Notes under the pieces: model-generated
Seen by the model: the letters and a program-made list of their open reading frames with translations, nothing else
What the model was told of the DNA's origin: nothing
Databases searched by the model: none
Made by a program: the position numbers and the translations under genes
Part shown: positions 19,553 through 30,301 of the stretch, in pieces
Layout of the letters: each line of letters begins with the position of its first letter
Numbering within the stretch: the stretch's first letter is position 1
Origin: Streptomyces hilarionis
GTDB lineage: Bacteria > Actinomycetota > Actinomycetes > Streptomycetales > Streptomycetaceae
Direction of reading: 5' to 3'
Assembly (NCBI RefSeq): GCF_024539675.1
Contig: NZ_JAHHIT010000047.1
Span: 20,856-84,855 of the forward strand
DNA: 64,000 nucleotides

Positions 19553-20215
19553 CTAGCCGCGGAACGCCTCCGGGCGCTGCGGGCTCGCCTGCGCCAGGGC
19601 CTCGGTGACCGCCTCGACGCCCGCCCGGAGCCCGTAGACGGGGGTGTCGGGCTGCTGGCGCCAGGAGTCGTCGATGCCGCCCGCGTCGACGGTGTCGAAG
19701 CCGAGCTGGTCGATCAGGGCGCGCACGGTGGCCTTGGCGGTCGCGTCGTCGCCGGCGACGGGCAGCGCGATCCGCTCGGGGTCGCCGGCCGGTCGCGGCC
19801 GGTCGAGCAGGTCCTGGGCGTAGGTGCCGTTGAAGGCCTTGATCACGGGGTGGCCCAGCCGGCCTTCCACCCAGCGGCTCTCGGTGAGGCCGTCGTCCTC
19901 GATGGCCGCGATCCGGCCGTCGCGCTGCTGCGGGTAGTAGTTGTTGGTGTCGATGACGACCACGCCGTCGGCCGCGCCGTCCAGGAGGCCGAACGGCAGG
20001 TCCGGCACCGCCTTCAGCGGGACCGTGACCACCACGATCTCGGCGTCGCGTGCCGCCTCCCCGACGGTCACGGGGGTGGCCCCCGTCTCCTTGGCGAGGT
20101 CCGTGAGCGTCTGCGGGCCGCGGGAGTTCGCGACGGCGACGTCGTGGCCGAGGGCGGTGAGCCGACGGGTGAGGTTGCCGCCGATGTTGCCCGCGCCGAT
20201 GATGCCGATCTTCAT
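19553..20215 (-). CDS. NADP-dependent oxidoreductase, F420-dependent-reductase-like
   Basis: A 220-residue Rossmann protein of the coenzyme-F420:NADP oxidoreductase-like family. It begins MKIGIIGAGNIGGNLTRRL, has ANSRGPQTL after strand 2 (the position that selects NADP phosphate), then VVVTVPLKAV, VIDTNNYYPQQRDG and VIKAFNGTYAQDL. Proteins of this type use NADPH, with or without F420. It is transcribed away from the EF-hand gene side and is not coupled to a neighbour. The physiological substrate is unknown. Confidence 0.8.
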   Translation of the reverse strand: MKIGIIGAGNIGGNLTRRLTALGHDVAVANSRGPQTLTDLAKETGATPVTVGEAARDAEIVVVTVPLKAVPDLPFGLLDGAADGVVVIDTNNYYPQQRDGRIAAIEDDGLTESRWVEGRLGHPVIKAFNGTYAQDLLDRPRPAGDPERIALPVAGDDATAKATVRALIDQLGFDTVDAGGIDDSWRQQPDTPVYGLRAGVEAVTEALAQASPQRPEAFRG

Positions 20216-20358
20216 GACAGGCCCTGCCTTCCGATGCGATCCGAGGTCGATGAGCGATCCATATCAATGCACACGCATACGTCTGGACGGCGTCAACCGC
20301 GCCCTGCGCCCGACTATTCCGGCACGGCTCGGCCCGGCTCAGCCCGGCCCGGCCCGGG

Positions 20359-20571
20359 TCACTTGTCGAGGTGGGCCCAGAACTCGTCGAACGACAGGAC
20401 CTTGTCGCCGTCGAGGTCACGGCTCTTGATGATGACCTCGGCCACCGACTCCGTGACGTTCCAGTCGCCGCCCTGGGCCAGGGCGGTCTTGAACTCGGCC
20501 GCGGTGATGTAGCCGTCCCCGTCCGTGTCGATCCGCTGGAACTGCTTGCGCGCTTCTTCGATGTCGGCCAC
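20359..20571 (-). CDS. EF-hand calcium-binding protein
   Basis: A 70-residue protein with two canonical EF-hand loops. Loop 1 is DTDGDGYITAAE (residues 15-26) and loop 2 is DLDGDKVLSFDE (52-63); both keep the Asp ligands and a Glu at position 12. It resembles the small calmodulin-like Cab proteins of Streptomyces that bind Ca2+ in the cytoplasm. The GTG at 20571 with an AGGGG site is preferred over the ATG at 20604, because family members start near VADIEEARK. The two-hand size suggests a calcium buffer or signalling partner. Confidence 0.88.
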   Translation of the reverse strand: MADIEEARKQFQRIDTDGDGYITAAEFKTALAQGGDWNVTESVAEVIIKSRDLDGDKVLSFDEFWAHLDK

Positions 20572-20785
20572 CGATCCGCCCCTCTTGAGATGCCTTGCGG
20601 TCATACGTGCTGTCTTGCTGTCCTACTGACGCAGGTCAGATTAACGGCCCCCCGCGGTGCGCAGCGCGGCGACCACCCGGTGGACGAACGTACGGCGGAC
20701 CGGCGGCGGGCCTGCGGCGGACCGGCGAGGCGGCGACGACCGGCCGGGACGCCGAGGGCGGGGACGGGAGCCGGGCGGGCGGGCC

Positions 20786-21970
20786 CTAGCGGAAGACGCC
20801 CGTGTGGCCGAGCGAGTAGCGGCCGGGCTGGGGGTAGACGGCCAGACCGTGCGGTCCGCTGCCGACCTTGATGCGGGCGAGCTGGCGTCCGGTGCCGGTG
20901 TCGATGGCGTACACCTCGGAGTTGTAGCGGCCCGACAGCCACAGGACCTTGCCGTCCGCCGAGACGCCGCCCATGTCGGGGCTGCCGCCCTGCGGGAGGC
21001 GCCACGTGTCGGTGACCTCGTTCGCGGCGAAGTCGAAGACCGAAATGGTGCCCTCGCCGCGGTTCGACACGTACATCCTGCGGGAGTCGCGGCTGACGTA
21101 GAGGCCGTGGCAGCCCTTGCCGGTGTGCAGGAACGCGGGCTTGCCGAAGGTGTCGCCGTCGACGATCCACATCCCGTCGGCCTTCATGTCGGCGACGTAG
21201 AAGCGCTTCCCGTCCGGCGAGACCTTGACGTCCTGCGGCATCGCGCCCGGGAACGGCAGCCTCTGCTGGGCGACGACCTTCATCTTCGCGGTGTCGACCT
21301 TGAGCAGCTCGCCGCTGAACTCGCAGGAGACGATGAAGTACCGCCCGTCGAGCGAGAAGTCGGCGTGGTTGACGCCGTAGCAGGTGACCGGTTCGGTCCT
21401 GACCCGCTTCATGGTGTGCGGGTCGCGGAAGACGAGCTCGCGGTCGAGGGAGGCCATGACGACGGCGTACTTGCCGTCGGGCGTGAAGTAGAGGTTGTAC
21501 GGGTCGTGCACCTCGACCGACCGGCCGGTCTTGCCGGTCCTCGGGTCGATGGGGGTGAGCGTGTTCCCGCGGTCGTTGTTCACCCACAGGGTCTTCAGGT
21601 CCCAGGAGGGGACGACGTGCTGCGGCTGGCGCCCGACCCGCAGGGTGTCGATCACCTGGTACGTCCGCGGGTCGATGACGGAGACGGTGTCGGACTCGGT
21701 GTTGGGCACGTAGACCCGGGAGGGGAAGTCGCGGACCACCGGGGAGAGCCGGTTCGGGCGGTCCGCGGCGTAGACGTCCTTCGGGTCCAGCACGGGCGGC
21801 ATGCCGGGCAGCCCGTCGACGGCCGGCTTCTGCGCGGCCTTCTTCGCCGGGGCCGGCACCGCGGCCCTGGTGGCGCCGTCGGGGCCGCCCCTGGCCCCGG
21901 CGCCGCAGGCGGCGAGGACGGCGAGCGCCGCACCGGCGAGCAGGGCGCGTTTGACGAGGTTGGGGTGCAT
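20786..21970 (-). CDS. YVTN-type beta-propeller lipoprotein
   Basis: A 394-residue secreted lipoprotein. The signal peptide MHPNLVKRALLAGAALAVLAAC ends in a lipobox (LAAC), and the mature part has repeated blades such as RVYVPNTESDTVSVIDPRTYQVI, LWVNNDRGNTLTPIDP, KRFYVADMKADGMWIVD and RMYVSNRGEGTISVFD. These YVTN/NHL-type repeats form a seven-bladed propeller on the outer face of the membrane. The ATG overlaps the stop of the upstream deacetylase-like gene (TGATG), so the two are co-translated and may act together at the cell wall. No catalytic residues are evident. Confidence 0.85.
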   Translation of the reverse strand: MHPNLVKRALLAGAALAVLAACGAGARGGPDGATRAAVPAPAKKAAQKPAVDGLPGMPPVLDPKDVYAADRPNRLSPVVRDFPSRVYVPNTESDTVSVIDPRTYQVIDTLRVGRQPQHVVPSWDLKTLWVNNDRGNTLTPIDPRTGKTGRSVEVHDPYNLYFTPDGKYAVVMASLDRELVFRDPHTMKRVRTEPVTCYGVNHADFSLDGRYFIVSCEFSGELLKVDTAKMKVVAQQRLPFPGAMPQDVKVSPDGKRFYVADMKADGMWIVDGDTFGKPAFLHTGKGCHGLYVSRDSRRMYVSNRGEGTISVFDFAANEVTDTWRLPQGGSPDMGGVSADGKVLWLSGRYNSEVYAIDTGTGRQLARIKVGSGPHGLAVYPQPGRYSLGHTGVFR

Positions 21971-22785
21971 CAGCCGATCAGCTCCGTGGCAGTGACCGCG
22001 CGCAGGCGGCGGCGGGCGAGTTCGTCCAGCAGGACCGGGAGGGCGGCGACCGTGTCCGGGTAGCCGAAGTGCAGGCTCACGACGGATCCGTTGCGGACCC
22101 CGTCGAGGACGTTGCGGGTGACGGCGGGGGCGCCGGGCGAGGTGAAGTCGAGGGAGTCGACGTCGTAGGACAGGACGTGCGGGTACCCGGCGCGCCGGGC
22201 CAGCCGTTCGACGAGGGGGGAGGCGCGGGCGGCGCGGGAGGGGCGGAACCAGGAGCCGGCGGACCCGGTGAGCCGGCGCAGCCGATCGGCGCACCCGGTG
22301 ATCTCGGCCGTCGCCTCGGCCTCGGACATCGCGTTGACGTCGAGGTGGCGCTGCGTGTGGTTGCCGAGGTCGTGGCCGCCGTCCAGGATCCGGCGGGCGA
22401 TGCCGGGGTGCTCGTCGAGCCAGGTCCCGACGGCCAGCACGGTGACCCGCGCGCCATGCCGTTCGGCCGTGTCGAGCAGGGCGCGCGCGACGGCCGGATC
22501 GCCCTGGCCGTGGAAGGTGAGGGCCACACGGGGACGGTCGCGGGGACCGTGCGCGATCTGCGCGGGCTGCCCGGGGAAGGCGCGCGCCGGCGGCGGGACG
22601 CGGGGCCGGGCCGCCTTGCCGGGGGCGGTCGGCACGGGCGCGGTCGGCGTGGGGGCGCCGCGGGCGGCGCCGGCGCCGGAGGAGGTCTCCGGGGGCGAGC
22701 ACGCGGCCGCGAGCGCGCCGGCGGCGACGATCCCGGCGCCCGCCCGCAGCGCGGTACGACGGTCGGAGGTGGTCATCCACCCCAT
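21970..22785 (-). CDS. Polysaccharide-deacetylase-fold lipoprotein with altered active site
   Basis: A 271-residue protein with a twin-arginine-like lipoprotein signal (DRRTALRAGAGIVAAGALAAAC). The NodB-type domain keeps GNHTQRHLD, the two-His metal motif, but the first motif TFDDG reads TFHGQG, so the catalytic/metal Asp is missing. FRPxxG is FRPSRA, and the last motif is SLHFG. It may be a divergent metal-dependent hydrolase or a sugar-binding protein without deacetylase activity. It is co-translated with the propeller lipoprotein downstream. An ATG at 22776 is an equally possible start. Confidence 0.75.
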   Translation of the reverse strand: MGWMTTSDRRTALRAGAGIVAAGALAAACSPPETSSGAGAARGAPTPTAPVPTAPGKAARPRVPPPARAFPGQPAQIAHGPRDRPRVALTFHGQGDPAVARALLDTAERHGARVTVLAVGTWLDEHPGIARRILDGGHDLGNHTQRHLDVNAMSEAEATAEITGCADRLRRLTGSAGSWFRPSRAARASPLVERLARRAGYPHVLSYDVDSLDFTSPGAPAVTRNVLDGVRNGSVVSLHFGYPDTVAALPVLLDELARRRLRAVTATELIG

Positions 22786-22870
22786 TTAAGGGGCGATATC
22801 CCACAATTCGGGCCATTGACGCAGCCTGCCGCCCGACGCCTTACCGGTTCCTTGCCTGCGGTGGGCTCCC

Positions 22871-23374
22871 TTACCGGTCGGCGACCCGCATCTCGAACCA
22901 GGTCGTCTTGCCCCGGGGCAGCAGGTCGACGCCCCAGCGGTCGGACAGCTTGTCGACGAGGAACAGGCCCCGGCCGCTGACGTCCGTCTCCTGAACCGGC
23001 ATCAGGCAGGGCAGCCCCCGGGAGGGGTCGCGGACCTCGACGCGGATCCAGCCGCGCCGTCGCCGCATCCGGAGCCCGAACATGCGGGCACCGGTGTGCC
23101 GTACGGCGTTGCCGACGAGTTCGGAGACGAGCAGGACCGCGTCCTCGGTCATCCTGGGGGTCAGTCCCCACTGGCGCAGGACGACGACCTGGGCGAGCCG
23201 GCGGGCCGTGGCGGCGGACTCGGGGCGGGACGGCAGCAGGACCTCGCCCTCCGTGGGGTTCCCGAACAACTCCAGCGCCTTGAGCGCCCGTTCGTCCTCG
23301 ACCGCAGGCGACCAGCGCGCCGCGGTCGCACGGCTGTGTCCCCGCGGCTGTCCGATGCCCTCCAGCCCCGCCAT
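22871..23374 (-). CDS. RsbW/SpoIIAB-like ATP-binding protein (anti-sigma-factor-kinase family)
   Basis: A 167-residue protein with a GHKL-type ATPase domain: LLVSELVGNAVRHTGARMFGLRM (N box), WIRVEVRDPSRGLP (G1 region) and DVSGRGLFLVDKLSDRWGVD (G2 region). Streptomyces encodes many of these small kinases, which can inactivate anti-sigma-factor antagonists by serine phosphorylation. The ATG at 23374 follows a G-rich ribosome site and starts at the conserved MAGLEGI; upstream in-frame starts are less likely. No sigma factor or antagonist lies beside it, so its partner is elsewhere. Confidence 0.83.
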   Translation of the reverse strand: MAGLEGIGQPRGHSRATAARWSPAVEDERALKALELFGNPTEGEVLLPSRPESAATARRLAQVVVLRQWGLTPRMTEDAVLLVSELVGNAVRHTGARMFGLRMRRRRGWIRVEVRDPSRGLPCLMPVQETDVSGRGLFLVDKLSDRWGVDLLPRGKTTWFEMRVADR

Positions 23375-23662
23375 GCCCCCATCATGGCCGCCCGCCGAGC
23401 CCGTCGGGGCGGTTCCGCCGGAATACGCCCCCCGTGCGCGGGCCCTTCCCGGACGGCGTTCGGCATATGCCGCAGGCAGCACGGCCGCCGCGAGGTCCCC
23501 GCCCACCTGCGAGGACGGCCCGCCCGGGGGCGATCGACGCTCGCCCCCGGAAAGGCGGCCTTAAGGCCGTCTTAAGGTTCCGATAAACCGCCCCATCGGG
23601 GGACCCGGATGAGACGCCTCGTCAATTGCAAGCGGTTCCGGCGTCCCGGAAGGAGACGCTGA
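23375..23662. other. Intergenic region with TTAAGG palindrome
   Basis: This 288-bp gap lies between two minus-strand genes and must hold the promoter of the RsbW-like gene. It contains a 14-bp palindrome, CGGCCTTAAGGCCG (23556-23569), followed by another CTTAAGG at 23571-23577. The repeat could be an operator or a terminator for the enoyl-CoA hydratase gene. No gene is supported. Confidence 0.35.
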
Positions 23663-24430
23663 TCACAGGAACTTGGCCTTGCCCGGCCCCTCCTCGACGA
23701 AGCTGCGCATGCCGGTCTCGCGGTCGGCGGTCGCGAACAGACCCGCGAACCAGTTGCGTTCGACCGTCAGCCCCGTCTCGATGTCGGTCTCCAGACCGGT
23801 GTCGATCGACTCCTTGGCGGCACGCAGCGCGATCGCCGGACCCCGCGCCAGCCTGGCGGCCCAGGCGTGCGCCTCGGTGTACACGTCGGCGGCCGGGACG
23901 ACGCGGTCCACCAGGCCGAGGGCCAGCGCCTCGTCGGCCTTCACCATGCGGCCCGTGAAGATGAGGTCCTTGGCCTTCGAGGGGCCGATCAGCCGGGAGA
24001 GGCGCTGGGTGCCGCCGGCGCCGGGGATCAGCCCGAGCTGGATCTCCGGCTGGCCCAGCTTCGCGTTGTCCCCGGCGATCCGGAAGTCCGCGCACAGGGC
24101 GAGCTCGCAGCCGCCGCCCAGCGCGTACCCGGTGACGGCCGCCACGACGGGCTTGGGGATGCGGGCCACGGCTGTGAAGGAGTCCTGGAGGGCGCGGGCG
24201 CGCAACACCATCGCGGTGTGGTCCATCGCCTGCATCTCCTTGATGTCCGCGCCCGCCGCGAACACCTTCTCGCCGCCGTAGAGGACGACCGCGCGCACGT
24301 CGTCACGCCGGCCGGCCTCCTCGGCGAGCTCCTTGAGACGGTCCTGGGTGGCCACGTCCAGCGCGTTCATGGGCGGACGTTCGAGGCGCAGTGTGCCGAC
24401 GCCGTCGGCGACTTCGAGATTCACGGTCAT
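23663..24430 (-). CDS. Enoyl-CoA hydratase/isomerase (crotonase family)
   Basis: A 255-residue crotonase-fold enzyme. AAGADIKEMQAM (about 58-69) gives the first oxyanion-hole region, ALGGGCELALCADFRIAG (about 107-124) gives the second with the catalytic Glu, and the following LGLIPGAGGTQRLSRLIG carries the second catalytic Glu region. It hydrates 2-enoyl-CoA in fatty-acid beta-oxidation. Length is normal and there is a single-gene transcription unit, with the strong L,D-transpeptidase terminator just upstream of it. Substrate chain length is not evident. Confidence 0.9.
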   Translation of the reverse strand: MTVNLEVADGVGTLRLERPPMNALDVATQDRLKELAEEAGRRDDVRAVVLYGGEKVFAAGADIKEMQAMDHTAMVLRARALQDSFTAVARIPKPVVAAVTGYALGGGCELALCADFRIAGDNAKLGQPEIQLGLIPGAGGTQRLSRLIGPSKAKDLIFTGRMVKADEALALGLVDRVVPAADVYTEAHAWAARLARGPAIALRAAKESIDTGLETDIETGLTVERNWFAGLFATADRETGMRSFVEEGPGKAKFL

Positions 24431-24456
24431 GCCAGCAGGTTAACCACCATTAACGA

Positions 24457-24497
24457 CGACGGACCCGGTGCCGTGGGTCACAGCACCGGGTCCGTCG
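24457..24497 (-). terminator. Terminator after the first L,D-transpeptidase gene
   Basis: A 15-bp perfect stem has arms at 24457-24471 and 24483-24497, containing CGGACCCGGTGC and GCACCGGGTCCG, with an 11-nt loop. It lies 33 bp beyond the stop of the minus-strand L,D-transpeptidase gene and just before the enoyl-CoA hydratase start. Confidence 0.75.
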
Positions 24498-24529
24498 GTC
24501 GGGGCGTGCGCCCCGCGGCGTGCGCCGCC

Positions 24530-25777
24530 CTACTTCTTCCACTCCGCCCAGGGGATGTTCCAGCCGTTGAGGCCGTTGGCCGGGTCGACCGTCGGGTCGG
24601 TGGAGTTCTTCACGACCACCACGTCGCCGACGATCGAGTGGTTGAAGAACCACGCGGCCGCGACGGAGCTGTCGTAGCCGCCGCGCACGTCGCGCAGGCC
24701 GATGCACCCGTGGCTGGCGTTGTAGTTGCCGAAGGCGTCGCCGCCCCAGTAGTTGCCGTGCACGAAGGTGCCGGAGTTGGTCAGGCGCACGGCGTGCGGG
24801 ACGTCCTTGATGTCGTACTCGCCGTCGTAGCCGACCGTGTCGCCGTTCATCCTGGTCACGGTGAACTTCTCGCTCATCACCATCTGGCCGTTCCAGGTGG
24901 CGTAGCCGGGCTTGCCGGTGGTGACCGGGATGGTCCGGACGACCTTGCCCTCCTGGGTGACCTTCATCGTGTGCTTCTTGGCGTCCACCACGGACACCTG
25001 GTTGCGGCCGACGGTGAAGGACACGGTCTTGGACTGCTTGCCGTAGACGCCCTTGCGGCCCTCGACGCCGTCCAGGTTCATCTCGACCGTCACCTTGGTG
25101 CCGGCCTTCCAGTACTTCTCCGGGCGGAAGTCGAGGCGGTCGTTGCCGAACCAGTGGCCCTCGACCTCGACGGCCGGCACGGTGGTGATCCTGATGGCCT
25201 TCTCGACGTCGTCCGGCTTGGTGATGCCGCGCGTGAAGTTCACCGAGAACGGCATGCCGACGCCGACCGTCGAGCCGTCCTCCGGCGTGAAGTTGCCGAT
25301 GAAGGTGTTCTGCGGGCTCAGGGTCGTGAAGGACGAGTCCTCGGCGGCCGTGCGGCCCTCGGAGTCCTTGGCGACCGCGTGGACCTGGTAGGCGGTGGAC
25401 GCGGCCAGGTGGGTGGCGGGCGTCCAGCCGGCGCCGTCGGCCGAGATCACGCCGTCGATCTTCTTGCCCTTGGTGTCCTTGACGGTCACCTCGGTGAGCT
25501 TGCCCTTGGCCGCGGTCACCTTCAGCGCGCCGCTGGTGTCGACGCCCTTGGCGCCGGTCTTCGGGGCGATGGTGACGACCGCCTCCGACTGCTTGCTCTG
25601 CGCGGCGGCCGTCGCGCCCTTGTCGCCGCCGGCCTTCCCGTCGGAGCCGGAGCCGGAGCCGTCGCCACCGCCGCCGCACGCCGTCACGGCGAGCAGCATC
25701 CCGCCGGCGATCAGCGCCAGCCGCCTGTCGCGGCCGCGTGAGCGCCCCCCAACCGACGCCCCCGGTATCGGTCGCAC
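24530..25777 (-). CDS. L,D-transpeptidase lipoprotein (YkuD domain), copy 1
   Basis: A 415-residue secreted lipoprotein. Its signal RRLALIAGGMLLAVTAC ends in a lipobox and a Gly/Ser linker follows. Two Ig-like domains come next, then a YkuD catalytic domain with HGNYWGGDAFGNYNASHGC, in which the Cys after SHG is the nucleophile. Such enzymes make 3-3 crosslinks in peptidoglycan outside the membrane. The GTG at 25777 has GGGGAG upstream, and the protein then begins at the expected distance from the signal. It is paralogous to the next gene at 25966 with the same domain order. A strong terminator follows. Confidence 0.88.
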   Translation of the reverse strand: MRPIPGASVGGRSRGRDRRLALIAGGMLLAVTACGGGGDGSGSGSDGKAGGDKGATAAAQSKQSEAVVTIAPKTGAKGVDTSGALKVTAAKGKLTEVTVKDTKGKKIDGVISADGAGWTPATHLAASTAYQVHAVAKDSEGRTAAEDSSFTTLSPQNTFIGNFTPEDGSTVGVGMPFSVNFTRGITKPDDVEKAIRITTVPAVEVEGHWFGNDRLDFRPEKYWKAGTKVTVEMNLDGVEGRKGVYGKQSKTVSFTVGRNQVSVVDAKKHTMKVTQEGKVVRTIPVTTGKPGYATWNGQMVMSEKFTVTRMNGDTVGYDGEYDIKDVPHAVRLTNSGTFVHGNYWGGDAFGNYNASHGCIGLRDVRGGYDSSVAAAWFFNHSIVGDVVVVKNSTDPTVDPANGLNGWNIPWAEWKK

Positions 25778-25965
25778 GTTCAAAGTCGTTCTCCCCACTC
25801 CCCCGGGCCCTCCCCGGGCCGCACAGCGACGCGTCCCCCGCGTTCGCCGCATATTAACCACATGGTCAGCGGCCTGGACGGGCCGAAAATGTCACCGTTC
25901 AGTCCCAACTTGGACCATGGGACGGCGGGGAAGGTTGCCCCCGGAGGGCGGGGACTTCTCGCGGG

Positions 25966-27207
25966 TCACTCCGCGGGCGCGGCCGTCCACTCCTTCCAGG
26001 TCATGTTCCAGCCGCCCAGACCGTTGTCGGGGGCCACCTGCTTGTCCTTGCTGTGCACGACCTCGATGACGTCCCCGACGAGGCTGCGGTCGAAGAACCA
26101 TCCCGCGGGCGTGTCCGAGGCGCCGCCCCTGACGTCCCTCAGGCCGACGCAGCCGTGACTGACGTTGGCGCGGCCGAAGACGTCGTCCGCCCAGTAGTTG
26201 CCGTGCAGGAAGGTGCCGGAACTGGTCAGGCGCATGGCGTGCGGCACGTCCGGGATGTCGTACTCGCCCTTGCCGTCGGCCTTCCTGAAGCCGACCGTGG
26301 CGCCGTTCATGCGGGTCAGCTCGAGCATCTCGCTCACCACCATCTTGCCGTTGTAGGTGGTGTTCTTCGGGGACCCGGCCGTGATCGGCACGGTGGCGAG
26401 CAGGTCCCCGTCGCGCCGCACCTGCATCGTGTGCCGCGCCGCGTCGACCAGCGAGACCTGGCTGCGGCCCACGGTGAACGAGAACGTCTTGTGCTGAAGC
26501 CCGTAGACCCCGGGCGCCGCCTCGACGTCGCGCAGCCCCAGCGCCACGGTGACCCGGGTGCCGGGCTTCCAGTACTCCTCGGGACGGAAGTCGAGGCGGG
26601 AGCGGCCGAACCAGTGGGGCCGGACCTCCACCGCCGGCTGCGCCGTGACCCGGACGGCGCGCTCGACGGCCGCCCGGTCCTCGATCTCCCGGTTGAACTC
26701 CAGCGAGACGATCATCCCGGTGCCGACCGTCGAGCGGTCCTCGGGCGTGACGTAGCCGATGAAGCGCTTCTCGGGGACGAACGTGGTGAACGTGGTGTGG
26801 CGCGCCGAACGGTCGCCGTCGCCGTCCAGGGCCACCACGTCCACCGTGTAGCGGGCGGCGAGACCGAGCCGGTCGTCGTCCGGCCGCCAGCTCGTCCCGT
26901 CCGCGGCGATCCGGCCCCTCACCTCCGTCTGCTCGGCGTCCTGCGATCTGACGACCTTCACCGACTCCAGCCGTCCGTCGGGCACCCGCACCCGCAGACG
27001 CTCCCCGGGGCGCACGCCCCTGGCCCCGTCCTGCGGGGCCACGCGGATGACGTCCTCGGGGGCCCGCGGTTTGCCGAGCATCCGGTCGAGTCCGCTGCGG
27101 CTGTCGCCGCCGGTGCAGCCGGCGGCCCCGGCCAGTAGTCCTGCCCATGTCAGTACGGCGGCCAGTGCGACCCCCGCGCGCCGTGCGCGCCCATGTACGT
27201 GCCTCAC
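25966..27207 (-). CDS. L,D-transpeptidase lipoprotein (YkuD domain), copy 2
   Basis: A 413-residue paralogue of the neighbouring L,D-transpeptidase, with the signal VALAAVLTWAGLLAGAAGC, two Ig-like domains and the YkuD motif HGNYWADDVFGRANVSHGC (nucleophile Cys). It catalyses 3-3 peptidoglycan crosslinking outside the cell. The start is placed at GTG 27207, the first codon that gives a normal lipoprotein signal; the ribosome site is weak, so the exact start is uncertain. The frame stays open far upstream, but that part lies antisense to glgX and is not real. Confidence 0.85.
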   Translation of the reverse strand: MRHVHGRARRAGVALAAVLTWAGLLAGAAGCTGGDSRSGLDRMLGKPRAPEDVIRVAPQDGARGVRPGERLRVRVPDGRLESVKVVRSQDAEQTEVRGRIAADGTSWRPDDDRLGLAARYTVDVVALDGDGDRSARHTTFTTFVPEKRFIGYVTPEDRSTVGTGMIVSLEFNREIEDRAAVERAVRVTAQPAVEVRPHWFGRSRLDFRPEEYWKPGTRVTVALGLRDVEAAPGVYGLQHKTFSFTVGRSQVSLVDAARHTMQVRRDGDLLATVPITAGSPKNTTYNGKMVVSEMLELTRMNGATVGFRKADGKGEYDIPDVPHAMRLTSSGTFLHGNYWADDVFGRANVSHGCVGLRDVRGGASDTPAGWFFDRSLVGDVIEVVHSKDKQVAPDNGLGGWNMTWKEWTAAPAE

Positions 27208-27360
27208 GGCGTGCCCAACGACCGGGCACGCCTCGGGGAAACGTGAGTGCGAGGGCCGCTCTGGGCAGGAATGGGGGGAGGACGACACGACGGGGAGCCG
27301 CGGCCGGGACACCGCGCGCTCCTCACCCACGTCGTCCCACGAGCCGCGGGAGGCTGAACG

Positions 27361-29595
<2,235 letters not shown>

Positions 29596-29644
29596 GGCGC
29601 ACGGGCGGCGGGCCGGGGCGACGGGCGCGCCCGGGCGCTCCCGC

Positions 29645-30301
29645 TCACTCCGAGGACCGCCCCAGGATCCCCCGCTCGTAGGCCGCCGCGACGGCCGCCG
29701 CGCGGTCGTTCACGCCCAGCTTGGCGTACAGATGCGTGAGATGGGTCTTCACGGTCGCCTCGCTGATGAAGAGCTCGCGGGCGATCTCGCGGTTGGAGGT
29801 GCCCCGGGCCACCAGGGCGAGGACCTCGCGCTCGCGCGCGGAGAGAGGCTCGGCGGCCGGCGTCCGGGGCGCGCGCACCGCGGTGACCAGGCGGGTGGCC
29901 ACGGCGGGGGACAGCACGGTACGGCCCTGCGCCGCCGCGCGGACCGCCGTGAACAGCTCGTCGCGCGGGGCGTCCTTGAGGAGATAGCCCGTCGCGCCCG
30001 CCTCGATCGCCGGGAGCGTGTCGGAGTCGGTGTCGTACGTGGTCAGGACGAGGATCTTCGCGCGTGCCCGACGGCGGGTCAGCTCTCGGATGGCGTCCAC
30101 CCCCGTGCCGCCCGGCATCCTCAGGTCCATCAGGATCACGTCCGGGTCGGCCGTCGCGGCGGCCGTCAGCGCCTCGACGCCGTTGGCAGCCTCGCCCACG
30201 ACCCGGAAACCGGGGGCCGACTCGAACATGCCGCGCAGGCCGTCCCGCACGACGGGATGGTCGTCCACGATCAGCAGCGTGATCAGGGGTTCGTCACTCA
30301 T
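29645..30301 (-). CDS. NarL/FixJ-type response regulator
   Basis: A 218-residue response regulator. The receiver has VDDHPVVRDG with acidic pocket residues, the phospho-acceptor Asp in DVILMDLRMPGG and the Lys in LLKDAP. The LuxR-type helix-turn-helix is LSAREREVLALVARGTSNREIARELFISEATVKTHL-like, near residues 150-205. Its ATG overlaps the 3' end of the cognate kinase gene by 8 bp. As the last gene of the ABC-2 transporter/kinase operon, it probably controls expression of that transporter in response to a membrane-active signal. Confidence 0.92.
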   Translation of the reverse strand: MSDEPLITLLIVDDHPVVRDGLRGMFESAPGFRVVGEAANGVEALTAAATADPDVILMDLRMPGGTGVDAIRELTRRRARAKILVLTTYDTDSDTLPAIEAGATGYLLKDAPRDELFTAVRAAAQGRTVLSPAVATRLVTAVRAPRTPAAEPLSAREREVLALVARGTSNREIARELFISEATVKTHLTHLYAKLGVNDRAAAVAAAYERGILGRSSE

